The translations under genes were made by a program, and so were the position numbers. Of a DNA stretch of 64,000 nucleotides, positions 1-7,530 are shown piece after piece. The first letter of the stretch is position 1. Each line of letters opens with the position of its first letter. The stretch covers positions 62,001 to 126,000 of the forward strand of contig NZ_DLNQ01000007.1 in assembly GCF_002479495.1 (NCBI RefSeq). Direction: 5' to 3'. The notes below the pieces were generated by a model. That model was given only the letters and a program-made list of their open reading frames with translations, searched no databases and had not been told where the DNA came from. The DNA is from Brevundimonas sp. UBA7506. GTDB lineage: Bacteria; Pseudomonadota; Alphaproteobacteria; Caulobacterales; Caulobacteraceae.

Positions 1-107
1 TTTATCCTTTCGTTTCCACTCGTTAGTGAGCGTTCTCTACCGGTTCTGCGACTTGTGACGACTTGCGGCGGTTGAGAGCGGCTTTGCACCTCCTGGGAGG
101 CGTCGTC

Positions 108-1355
108 ATGACCGTCCGCAGCATCATCGAAGACCGCATGTCCGCCCTGTCCGCCTCGGCGGATGGCGAGCTTCAGGTACGCCTCGCGACGAGCGTGAAG
201 CGAGACGGCTCTGTCCGGACGTCGATGCTGAAGCGGCTCTCGTCGTCGATGCGGTTCAGCTATGGCGCCAGGGCCGGGGCGCTGAAGACGGCCGCGAAGC
301 GATCCGGCATCGCCTTCCGCGTGGACGTGCGCCAGCGGGTCATCGTCAAGGCGCTGGTGTCGCGACACAAGGGCAAGGGCATGGCGCGCGCCGGGGCGCT
401 GGCCGCCCATGTCCGTTATCTCTCTCGTGAGGGCGCCGGCCACGAAGGGAAGGCGGGGACCTTCTTCGATCGGAACGAGGAGGCGGTGGACGGTGCGGAG
501 CGCATCAAGGACTGGGCCGAGCATCGGCACCATTTCCGCTTCATCATCTCGCCGGAGCACGGCGACCGGATCGCCGACCTTCAGGATTACGTGCGCGATG
601 TCATGGGCCGGGTCTGCGCCGACCTAGGCGAACCGGAACTGCCGTGGATGGCGGTCTGCCACTACGACACCGACCAGCCCCACGCCCATGTCCTCCTGCC
701 GGGGCGGCGGGCGAACGAGCGGGACCTGGTCATTCCCCGCGACTATGTCGCCTACGGCTTCCGGGCGCGGGCCCAGGAGGCGGCGCAGGAACGATTGGGC
801 GACCTGTCACGGCTCGACGCGGAACGTCGCGTCTGGCGCGAGACGCAGAGAGATGGCTTCACCAGCTTCGACCGGCGGCTTCTGGCGTCCATGGACGGGG
901 AGGGGGTGGTCGGCGACGCCGTGGGCGGCAAGAGCGCCTGGGCGGCGCTGACCCGTGGTCGGCTGGCCCATCTGGAGGCTCTGGGCCTGGCCGAGCGTGA
1001 GGGGCGGTGCTTCAGGCTCAATGAGGACCTCGAGGGCGAACTGCGGCGGCTGCAGATTTCCAAGGACGTCATACGCACCCTCAACCAGCGTCGGCTGGAG
1101 ACAGGCCAGACCGCCGAGATCTTCCGGGAGGGCAGGGTGACCGGCAAGGTGATGAAGGCGGGCTTCCACGACGAGCTCGGCGTTTCGCCGTTTGCGGTTG
1201 TCAGGGATGCCCAAGGCGTCGAGCACTATGCGCGGCTGGCGGTGGGGGCGGCCTTGCCGGCGGTCGGCGCCCCGGCGACGCTGGGCATGGACGCACGCGG
1301 CGTGGCGCAGGTCATCCCGGGCATTGGGCGAGGCGGGGAGGGCCTGGGGCTGTAA
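108..1355 (+). CDS. VirD2/DUF3363-type relaxase (mobilization nuclease), short form
   Basis: This looks like a conjugative relaxase that nicks DNA at an oriT and stays bound through a tyrosine. A conserved HVRYLSREG segment (Tyr about 104) and HFRFIISPEHG (about 141-151) are followed by HYDTDQPHAHV, whose His185, His192 and His194 form the usual HxD...HxH metal site. The C-terminal half resembles the DUF3363 region. Relaxases of this family are usually nearer 580-650 residues; this one is 415 and stops soon after the DUF3363-like part, so it may be a short or degraded form. I start it at ATG 108, because GGGAGG lies at 95-100; an upstream TTG at 63 lacks such a site. No type IV secretion or coupling-protein gene is visible. 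A small helix-turn-helix gene converges on it. Confidence 0.8.
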   Translation: MTVRSIIEDRMSALSASADGELQVRLATSVKRDGSVRTSMLKRLSSSMRFSYGARAGALKTAAKRSGIAFRVDVRQRVIVKALVSRHKGKGMARAGALAAHVRYLSREGAGHEGKAGTFFDRNEEAVDGAERIKDWAEHRHHFRFIISPEHGDRIADLQDYVRDVMGRVCADLGEPELPWMAVCHYDTDQPHAHVLLPGRRANERDLVIPRDYVAYGFRARAQEAAQERLGDLSRLDAERRVWRETQRDGFTSFDRRLLASMDGEGVVGDAVGGKSAWAALTRGRLAHLEALGLAEREGRCFRLNEDLEGELRRLQISKDVIRTLNQRRLETGQTAEIFREGRVTGKVMKAGFHDELGVSPFAVVRDAQGVEHYARLAVGAALPAVGAPATLGMDARGVAQVIPGIGRGGEGLGL

Positions 1356-1373
1356 GCTGAAGCCGCGCCCCAG

Positions 1374-1667
1374 TCAGGGGCGGGCTTCTTCTCCATGGCG
1401 TGGCGCGCTCCATCCGCCCGAGCGCCGGGGCTGGCTGGAGGACGAGCGAAGGGCCGTCAGCTGGCTGCGCGCCCATTCATGCAGCTTCTGGCGTGGATAG
1501 TAGGGCGTGCGGCCAAGATGCATGCAGGGCGGGCCGTCGGATCGGGTGCTGAAGATCTTGGCCAGGGTGGCCGGTGAGCGGCGTATGCCCATGCGCAACA
1601 GTTCGGTGGACGCCTCCTTGCGGTTCAGCAAGATGTCTTCCGTCTCCCCAAGGTATAGGCCAGTCAT
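1374..1667 (-). CDS. small helix-turn-helix (excisionase/MerR-like) DNA-binding protein
   Basis: A 97-residue protein with a compact N-terminal HTH-like segment. The segment LNRKEASTELLRMGIRRSPA is followed by PPCMHLGRTPYYPRQKLHEW, the layout seen in AlpA/Xis-like DNA-binding proteins that accompany mobile elements. The C-terminal tail is basic and serine-rich and probably disordered. The start chosen is ATG 1667 (MTGLYL); a longer reading to 1712 would run into the DnaA-box region. It converges on the relaxase, and its upstream side faces the DnaA box and phased repeats at 1705-1790, which it may bind. Function is inferred from fold and context only. Confidence 0.6.
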   Translation of the reverse strand: MTGLYLGETEDILLNRKEASTELLRMGIRRSPATLAKIFSTRSDGPPCMHLGRTPYYPRQKLHEWARSQLTALRSSSSQPRRSGGWSAPRHGEEARP

Positions 1668-1704
1668 TGCGTGTGCTCCTCTGTGAGGGGCTATCCGGCG
1701 ACGA

Positions 1705-1713
1705 TTATCCACA
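1705..1713 (+). promoter_or_regulatory. perfect DnaA box
   Basis: TTATCCACA matches the DnaA-box consensus TTATNCACA exactly. It lies 38 bp upstream of the HTH gene start and about 40 bp from four phased 10-bp repeats. A single box may be chance, but the company makes a replication or control role plausible. Confidence 0.4.
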
Positions 1714-1750
1714 GGCGGTCAATGCGAGCGCTTGAGGGCGATCACGGACA

Positions 1751-1790
1751 GGATCGTTTCAGGAATGTTCAGGCTGTTTCAGGCGGTTTC
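1751..1790. repeat. four tandem 10-bp phased repeats (iteron-like)
   Basis: Four consecutive 10-mers each end in GTTTC or GTTC: ggatcGTTTC, aggaatGTTC, aggctGTTTC, aggcgGTTTC. On the minus strand the core reads CCTGAAAC. The one-helical-turn spacing puts every core on the same face of the DNA, as in iterons or a cooperative operator. It sits between the HTH gene and the nucleotidyltransferase-HEPN gene, next to a DnaA box. Confidence 0.55.
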
Positions 1791-1857
1791 AACACGTCCG
1801 ATCCGTTCACGCGGTCTCTCGCGAACGTGATGGGAGGCAGCCGTTTGCGTCCACAGA

Positions 1858-2790
1858 TCAGGCGGTCTCGGCCTTCGCTTTCAGCTCGGCGATCCTAGAT
1901 TGGCAGAGGCTGGCGACGAGGTCGCGCAGGATGCGGGCGCGGGCCGTCAGCCAGTCTAGGTCCTCGGCCGAGGCGTCGTACTGGTCGCTATAACGGGCCT
2001 CGACATAGGCGCGCTTGAGCAGTTCGAAGCGGCGACGGTCAGTGCGCTGCTCGCGCGGCCAGGCCTCGACCAAGCGCGTGTCCACGTCCTCGGCGAGCGA
2101 GCGCAGGAACTTGATATTGTGGGAGCGCGGGAAATAGAAGGTGTGGACCAGCAGGAAGCAGGCGTAGGCCGCTTCGACAGCCTGGTGGAGGCTGAAGGCT
2201 GCGAGCTTACGGAAGCCTTCATCTGAGGCAGCCTTGAGCGTCTGGTATTCTGCCGTGTCGATCCATCTGGTGAGATCGGCGGCTTTAGCCGTGTAATGCC
2301 GGATTGCTATCTCGACGGCATCTTCTGGTGTCATCGGCTGCGGCGTCGCCAGCGCATGACCGGGCACGTTGTACAGCGAGACGCCGTCGCGCACGATGTC
2401 GGTCCAGAAGTACTCGCCGCGCTTCAGCGCGTCGTTCACCTCCTGGAGGTCATGGACGATGATGTTGACGGTCCGGCCGATGGACGGATCCCGCAGGATC
2501 TGATCCTCGGAGTTCCACCAGTAGTCGGCGATGTTGGTCATCTTGGCGTTGTTGACCACGATCAGCACATCGAAATCCGATAGATAGCCGTTCTCCGGCT
2601 CATCGACCCAGTCACCGCGAGCATAGGAGCCGAAGAGGATAATCTTCAGCACCGTCCCGCCGCGCCGCCACTCCTGCGTGCCGCCTCCGCCGCCGTTCTT
2701 GGCCGCCTCGAACCCGGCCAGCAGCGTGTCCCGCACGCGCTCAAGCTCGCGCTGCTGCCGCTCCGGTAGATGGTGCAAATCAGACCGCAT
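1858..2790 (-). CDS. fused nucleotidyltransferase (MNT)-HEPN protein
   Basis: A single 310-residue chain combines two domains usually found as an antitoxin-toxin pair. The N-terminal half has the polymerase-beta-like nucleotidyltransferase signature GSYARGD (54-60) followed by SDFDVLI with Asp72 and Asp74 as metal ligands. The C-terminal half, from about residue 185, is helical and HEPN-like, with FSLHQAVEAAYACFLL and later RYSDQYDAS. In two-gene MNT/HEPN systems the transferase AMPylates and silences the HEPN ribonuclease; fused proteins of this length are widespread and less studied. The canonical RX4-6H nuclease motif is not evident here (RSHNIK is closest), so RNase activity is doubtful. 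ATG at 2790. It lies alone between the mobile region and a lipoprotein gene. Confidence 0.75.
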   Translation of the reverse strand: MRSDLHHLPERQQRELERVRDTLLAGFEAAKNGGGGGTQEWRRGGTVLKIILFGSYARGDWVDEPENGYLSDFDVLIVVNNAKMTNIADYWWNSEDQILRDPSIGRTVNIIVHDLQEVNDALKRGEYFWTDIVRDGVSLYNVPGHALATPQPMTPEDAVEIAIRHYTAKAADLTRWIDTAEYQTLKAASDEGFRKLAAFSLHQAVEAAYACFLLVHTFYFPRSHNIKFLRSLAEDVDTRLVEAWPREQRTDRRRFELLKRAYVEARYSDQYDASAEDLDWLTARARILRDLVASLCQSRIAELKAKAETA

Positions 2791-2950
2791 GGGATGAGTC
2801 TAACCGAAACGTCTGGGCTGCACCAACCAACGGTCAAGGTCAGGTGATTTACATCCGTAATGCGCCAGAAGCGGTCATTGGCGCAGGTGCGCAAAACGGA
2901 CATCCGGTCCCCGGCAATCTATGTTATCCCCCGCTTCCAAGGGGGACACC

Positions 2951-3322
2951 ATGCGTCGGCTTACGCTTCTCGCGCTCATCGGTCTTGCTGGTTGCCAGAG
3001 CTCAGACCGGTTCGATCTCGTGTGTGAAGGTGTATTGAACGAGAAGGTGACTTTCGGGTCGATCACCACGCACAAGAAAATCGAAGAGCAAACCATGCGT
3101 TTCAGCATCGACCTCGACCGGGGCGTTTGGTGCTACACCGATGGCTGCGACGAAGCCGCGCTGATCCCGATTAAAGAAACCAGCTCAGCGGACCTGCTTC
3201 TAAACGACAGGGTGAATATCGACCGCAGCAGCGGCTATGTCGAACAGGACTGGGGCACGACCGTCTTCCAAGGTCGCTGTGATAAAGCCCGCTTTACCAA
3301 GCCGCTAAAGGCTAAGTTCTGA
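2951..3322 (+). CDS. small hypothetical lipoprotein
   Basis: A 123-residue secreted protein starting at ATG 2951, with AGGGGGA just upstream. The signal peptide is short, MRRLTLLALIGLAGC, and ends in a clear lipobox LAGC with Cys15 as the lipidation site, so it should be anchored in a membrane facing the periplasm. The mature part contains four further cysteines (Cys in VCEGV, VWCYTDGCD, GRCDK) that may form disulfides. I recognise no family. It stands alone, with a degenerate short repeat on each side (2862-2883 and 3359-3380). Confidence 0.6.
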   Translation: MRRLTLLALIGLAGCQSSDRFDLVCEGVLNEKVTFGSITTHKKIEEQTMRFSIDLDRGVWCYTDGCDEAALIPIKETSSADLLLNDRVNIDRSSGYVEQDWGTTVFQGRCDKARFTKPLKAKF

Positions 3323-3538
3323 AGGGCCCCAGCCAACACGAGCGGATGAGGCTGAACAGCGCCAGAAGCGGAACTTGGCGCCGCAGCGGAAAGTGGACGT
3401 TAGAATGGGGGATTGAAGGTCGCGCCCGGGAACGGCGGCCACCGAAAACCCACCGCCACAAAGCGGACCATCAGCTCGTTTGGTACAACTTCAGACGCCA
3501 GACCGACGCCCCCGCAAGCTTGCTCCCATCCTACCGTT

Positions 3539-4681
3539 CTAGTCGCTCTGCAAGACGAGGGGTTGGATGGATTCTACCAGCCGCCGTGTCCACACACCCT
3601 CGCGCGTCCCGTTGGTCAGATAGATGATCACGTAGTGATCGTTCAGATCGTCGCCGCGGAAAATCAGTCGCACCCGCACCTTGACGCCCCCGTCGTGGCC
3701 GACCTCCCGGAATCCCTCACTCTCGCCGTAGTCCCAGCCCGACGCGAAATCGCCCCTCTGCCCGTTCGCCTGGCGATACGGGCGCCACAGGCGGGCCAGC
3801 GTCTGTGGCCGCGCGAACCGGCCTTGGGCCACGGCGGTCAGAAAGACCCCCAGATCGTCCGCAGTCGTGAACAGTTCGGCATGGGCGATGCTGTAGTCCG
3901 GCCATGGGACCGTCGGATCGGGGACCAAACGTGCGCCCTCGCCCCGGTAGGCGGACACAAGTCGTCCGGCCGGCGCGTTCGCCAGGCCCAGATAGACGTC
4001 CCGCAGTCCTAGCGGCTCGGCGATCCGTCGTTGTACGATCTGCCGGTAAGGCATGCCGTGCAGGCGTTCCAGGACGGCCTGTAGCACCAGATAGTTCGTC
4101 TGGTTGTAGCGGACCTGCGTACCCGGCGGGAAATCCAGTGGCTTTTCGCCCAGTGTCCGGAAAACCTCGTCCCGCGTCCGCGGAAAGTCCAACCGGCCGT
4201 CGGTGCCCTGGAAGTAATCAGGCAACCCCGAAGCGTGGTTCAGCAGTTGCTCAATCCGCGCTTCGCGCCACGCCGGCGGCAGGCTGGCGATGTAGCGGCT
4301 GGCAGGCGCCTCCAGATCGATCCGGCCCTGATCGACCAATTCCAGGATCAAGGTGCTGACGAACAACTTGCTCACGGAATAGACGGCATAGACATCGTCC
4401 GGCCGGACCGCGCGCTGTGACTCGATGTCGGCGAAACCTGTCTGGCTGCGGTACAGAACCTCGCCGTTCCGCATAACCAAAACCGATTGGGCCGGGATGC
4501 CGTGAAGCGAAGCATTGGCCTCAAGTTGAGCGTCGATCTGCGCGCGCAGGTCGGGCGCTGCCGATCCTGTACAAGCCGCCAGAAACAGGCATAGGCCTGC
4601 CGCAAACCGGCGGGCCGCCCCGCGGCCGTCCCGCCATTGACGTTGCCAAAGGTGAAGGATCTTCAAAGCCGCCTCCGTCAT
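3539..4681 (-). CDS. serine hydrolase of the beta-lactamase/DD-peptidase (PF00144) family, lipoprotein
   Basis: A 380-residue enzyme of the class C beta-lactamase-like superfamily. The catalytic SxxK motif is SVSK (Ser102, Lys105); LLNHASGLPDY follows, then YNQTNY at 192-197, where the YxN triad normally sits, and GHDGG near the C-terminus replaces the KTG box. Here the third residue of YxN is Gln194, an unusual change. Residues 25-37 form a signal sequence ending in LAAC (Cys37), so it is probably a lipoprotein. The start is ATG 4681, giving an ATGA 4-bp overlap with the stop of the upstream gene, so the two should be translationally coupled. Substrate is unknown: an esterase or peptidase is as likely as a beta-lactamase. 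Confidence 0.8.
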   Translation of the reverse strand: MTEAALKILHLWQRQWRDGRGAARRFAAGLCLFLAACTGSAAPDLRAQIDAQLEANASLHGIPAQSVLVMRNGEVLYRSQTGFADIESQRAVRPDDVYAVYSVSKLFVSTLILELVDQGRIDLEAPASRYIASLPPAWREARIEQLLNHASGLPDYFQGTDGRLDFPRTRDEVFRTLGEKPLDFPPGTQVRYNQTNYLVLQAVLERLHGMPYRQIVQRRIAEPLGLRDVYLGLANAPAGRLVSAYRGEGARLVPDPTVPWPDYSIAHAELFTTADDLGVFLTAVAQGRFARPQTLARLWRPYRQANGQRGDFASGWDYGESEGFREVGHDGGVKVRVRLIFRGDDLNDHYVIIYLTNGTREGVWTRRLVESIQPLVLQSD

Positions 4682-5442
4682 CGGACGAACACCAGGGTGC
4701 GGGCGATGCCCGCGTTGTTCCATCGAGGAGCCCAGGCCCGAATTTCGATCTCGTGAACCCCGGCCGCGGTTGGCTGATAGACACCTTCGAACCGACTGGA
4801 CGGCCCGGCGTAGGTCAGCGGAACGACCGCGACCTTCTCCCCGACCCGATAAATCCACGCCTCCACCTCCACCCCACCGGCGTCCCAGGTCCCGCCAGGT
4901 TCAAATCCGCAGCCGCACATCAGGGTGACGCCTGCGAGCAGATCGATCTCGCCGCCGCGATCCACGAATCCGTGAGCAACCGGCGTAGAGATATCGACGA
5001 CGAGCCCGGGCATTTCGACCACCCAGCCGTCGCCGTTGGTCAGATGCTTGCCCGGAAGTACCCATTGCGTGCTGATCTGGCGACCCGCGCGGGAAGCCCC
5101 TTCAGGGCTACCCACCTCAAGCGCGACCAGGCGGGGCCGATCCATATCCAAGGAGGTCGAAAACACCGCGGCGTTGTCGCCCTGCATTTGGCGAGGCTCG
5201 CTGGCCCCTGCGTTCAGAATCCGCGCCGTGTCGCCGGTTCCTCCCTCCGTCCAGCCCCGTATGAGAACCTCGCCTGTGTCGGCATCCCGGAGCGTGATCG
5301 GGACGGAGCCGTGGCCCGGGAGGAACTTGGCGCCCCGGGCCAGGACACGCACGTCGATCCGCGTTTCCTCGGCGGCGGCGGGGGCGGTTATACCGCCGCC
5401 AGCGACGAGCACGCAGAGCAGAGTTCGGGCGATTGAGTGCAT
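4678..5442 (-). CDS. exported hypothetical protein coupled to the serine hydrolase
   Basis: A 254-residue protein starting at ATG 5442 with a clear signal peptide (MHSIARTLLCVLVAGGGITA, then APAAAEE). The mature chain looks all-beta: two repeated glycine-rich strands, then a CGCGFEPGGTWDAGG motif around residue 177, and a C-terminal strand-rich region ending in FVR, resembling an immunoglobulin-like fold. The CGC motif could bind a metal or form a disulfide. I do not recognise the family. Its stop overlaps the serine-hydrolase start (ATGA), and a membrane-anchored regulator is divergently transcribed 118 bp away, so the three probably form one functional module. Confidence 0.65.
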   Translation of the reverse strand: MHSIARTLLCVLVAGGGITAPAAAEETRIDVRVLARGAKFLPGHGSVPITLRDADTGEVLIRGWTEGGTGDTARILNAGASEPRQMQGDNAAVFSTSLDMDRPRLVALEVGSPEGASRAGRQISTQWVLPGKHLTNGDGWVVEMPGLVVDISTPVAHGFVDRGGEIDLLAGVTLMCGCGFEPGGTWDAGGVEVEAWIYRVGEKVAVVPLTYAGPSSRFEGVYQPTAAGVHEIEIRAWAPRWNNAGIARTLVFVR

Positions 5443-5560
5443 CAGGACAGTCCGATCGAATGCGGCGGGCCGCAACGGTTCGAGGGAAGCGGTTGGTGCT
5501 TCGTCGGGCAAATGACATGATGGGACATTCGCTGACTTCCGCCGCCGCGAGACCTGATCA

Positions 5561-6421
5561 ATGACCCCGAACCGTTCGCCCTTCTCACCTGTCCGACATC
5601 GCGACGGGGGGCTGCGGTTCGACGGTTACTTGCTCCATCGCCATCCCTTGAGCCTGTGGTTCGGTGGAAAGCGGGTGGAGGTCCCGAGGCAATCTCTGGA
5701 ACTGCTCGACTATCTGATCGCCTGCCGCGAGCGGGTGGCGACGCGGGAAGAATTGATTGCCCGCTTCTGGTCGGCCGAGCACCTGGGCGCCGATCAGAAT
5801 CTCAACACCTGCGTGAAACGGCTTCGAAAGGCGCTGATAGAGGCCGGCGGTTCGGATCTGATCGAGACCCAGTCGCGGGTCGGCTACCGCTTTGTTGGCC
5901 ACCCCGACGCTTCGCCCGCCAAGAGGCGCGGCGGCCAGGCGTCGCTCCTGCTGGCATCTTTCGGAATAGTGGGCGTCGCCGTCGGGGCCGTCTTTCTGAT
6001 CGGCGCGCCGCATGAGCCGGGTTCTCCGCCTCGCGAGAAAACGGCCCTCGCCGAGGTTCGCGTCGCCGTGCCCCCCGGCCGCAATCTTTGCGATACGACG
6101 CTATTCCCGATGTTCATCGACGGACTTACGGAAAATCTCGTGGCCGATCTGCAGGCTTCGTCCGGGGGTGAGGTCGCCTTCCTCAAGGTCGGCGCCGGCG
6201 AAACGTCATTCCGGACGCCGGAGGCTCCCTACGTCCTCGACCTAACGGTCCGCCAGATGCCGGATCGCACGATTGCGAACCTGACCCTTCTGTCGTCCGA
6301 CGATGGAGAGGTTCTCTGGGCCCAACAGATGTCGGAGCCCACGGACCTCGACAACTACCTGAAGACACAGGAGCGCCTGTCATCCCGGCTGGCCCACGCC
6401 TTCTCCACACGAGACTCATAG
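5561..6421 (+). CDS. CadC/ToxR-like membrane-anchored winged-helix regulator
   Basis: A 286-residue one-component regulator. Residues about 18-113 form an OmpR/PhoB-type winged helix (LELLDYLIACRERVATREEL, then LNTCVKRLRKAL and RVGYRFVG). A single transmembrane helix follows at about 127-147, and the remaining 140 residues should lie in the periplasm, with a TolB/adenylate-cyclase-associated type N-terminal pattern (LADLQASSGG, VLWAQQMSEPT). Family members such as CadC sense an external signal and activate a neighbouring operon without phosphorylation. It is divergent from the exported protein-serine hydrolase pair, the likely target, through the 118-bp shared region 5443-5560. No specific operator repeat was seen. 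Confidence 0.8.
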   Translation: MTPNRSPFSPVRHRDGGLRFDGYLLHRHPLSLWFGGKRVEVPRQSLELLDYLIACRERVATREELIARFWSAEHLGADQNLNTCVKRLRKALIEAGGSDLIETQSRVGYRFVGHPDASPAKRRGGQASLLLASFGIVGVAVGAVFLIGAPHEPGSPPREKTALAEVRVAVPPGRNLCDTTLFPMFIDGLTENLVADLQASSGGEVAFLKVGAGETSFRTPEAPYVLDLTVRQMPDRTIANLTLLSSDDGEVLWAQQMSEPTDLDNYLKTQERLSSRLAHAFSTRDS

Positions 6422-6826
6422 GGCCTCTGGCGACTGCCGCAACGGGAGAGCGTCTCTGCGCCATTCGCGGACATTAGGATCTGCCCTGAAAGCCGACATT
6501 CCAAGAAGGAGCTAAAATCCGTTTTGTGGCCGATGCCGATATCGCGATCCCGCCCTCCGTGGACTCTGGGCCGCCCCGCAGTTTTATGAGCCTCGGCAAC
6601 GACCTACAAGTTGGCCGCTGTGGTCATGTCTGCTTCTCAGTATCTAAGATATTGTGAGACGCCATTCTTCAAGAGCCAGGAGTGATCCCAATGGGACAGC
6701 TCGAGGGGGTAGATGGCGCGTCTCGTGTGAGCACGGTCTATTGAGGCAATAGGCCCAGTCACGTGACGGGTTGTCGATCTCGAGGGCCACGACGTGATCG
6801 CAGACCCAATGCGCGCGCTTGTCAGG
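6422..6826. other. 405-bp stretch without a recognisable gene
   Basis: Short open frames here have atypical composition and no family signature. The stretch holds fragments such as AGCCGACATTCC (about 6487) and, on the minus strand, GAGAAGCAGACATG (about 6628), which resemble the degenerate intergenic repeat seen elsewhere in this window. It separates the plus-strand regulator from the minus-strand defence operon and may contain decayed sequence. Confidence 0.5.
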
Positions 6827-7468
6827 CTAAGTTTTGCCGACACGAGGGAAGGCTTCCGGACCGGAGGCACGAAGTGCTGAGATAATCTCGCGCATCTGCA
6901 TGTCGTCGATGGTGATGACAGAGAACCAGTCCACCGACCCGTTACCGTTTCGGTAGCCGTCAGGCAGGGCAAACCCTTCAGGAGTTAACTCGGGCCACGA
7001 GTCCAGCAGATCGGCGCCATACCGACGGCTATTGTGTTTGAGAGCGTTGTTCAGGTCTCTGACCGCGTCCAGCCGCGCGTGCGGAGTGACCCCTTTTTCC
7101 TCGACCCCTCTCCGTAGCTCCGCGTGATCAGCCCTGGCTCCAACTTCGGCCCACTGACCGACCATCCGCTCCCACGAATGATAGAGCGCGATCACAAAGG
7201 CCTTACGGATATTTGCGAGCCCTTCATCTACAAGCTCCAGATCGAACTCGTAGGCATCAGACTGGTCCCAAATCTTCCGCCCGTCATCCGCCCATTCGCC
7301 GATTCTTTTCCCGCTTGCTTCATACTCAGCGGCCTCAGCGAGGGTTCGGTTGCGGTTTTCGGTTAGCCCGCGCTCCGCCTCAACGAGAGTGTCCTCTAGA
7401 ACCATCAGGCTCCGCCCATAGTCGTAGCCATGAACGTCGAACCCGAGTCCCTGAAATAGCTTTGCCAC
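6827..7468 (-). CDS. unrecognised helical protein, last gene of the restriction-HEPN operon
   Basis: A 213-residue protein starting at GTG 7468 with a strong ribosome site (GGAGGG, 6 bp upstream). It appears almost entirely alpha-helical. The centre reads ALYHSWERMVGQWA, then LDAVRDLNNALKHNS (about 135-149), a helix pair with an NALKHN signature reminiscent of HEPN-like domains, but the Arg-to-His spacing (seven residues) does not fit the strict RX4-6H nuclease motif. No signal peptide or membrane segment. It lies 62 bp after the HEPN gene on the same strand, so it is probably co-transcribed with hsdR-hsdMS-HEPN. Possible roles are an inactive HEPN-type antidote or sensor; this is inference from position alone. 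Confidence 0.6.
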   Translation of the reverse strand: MAKLFQGLGFDVHGYDYGRSLMVLEDTLVEAERGLTENRNRTLAEAAEYEASGKRIGEWADDGRKIWDQSDAYEFDLELVDEGLANIRKAFVIALYHSWERMVGQWAEVGARADHAELRRGVEEKGVTPHARLDAVRDLNNALKHNSRRYGADLLDSWPELTPEGFALPDGYRNGNGSVDWFSVITIDDMQMREIISALRASGPEAFPRVGKT

Positions 7469-7530
7469 AAGCGCCCTCCGTTCGACGTTGCCTCAATCAC
7501 CTGGGCGACTCGCTCCCCCTCTCTGCATCG

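Noticed and set aside
3539..4681. Calling the serine hydrolase a beta-lactamase resistance gene
   Set aside because: The family is broad, the YxN motif is altered and there is no AmpR-type regulator, so resistance is not supported.
6637..6972. 111-codon minus-strand frame overlapping the 213-aa gene
   Set aside because: It lies in a different frame inside a gene with a strong ribosome site and has arginine- and serine-rich, shadow-like composition.
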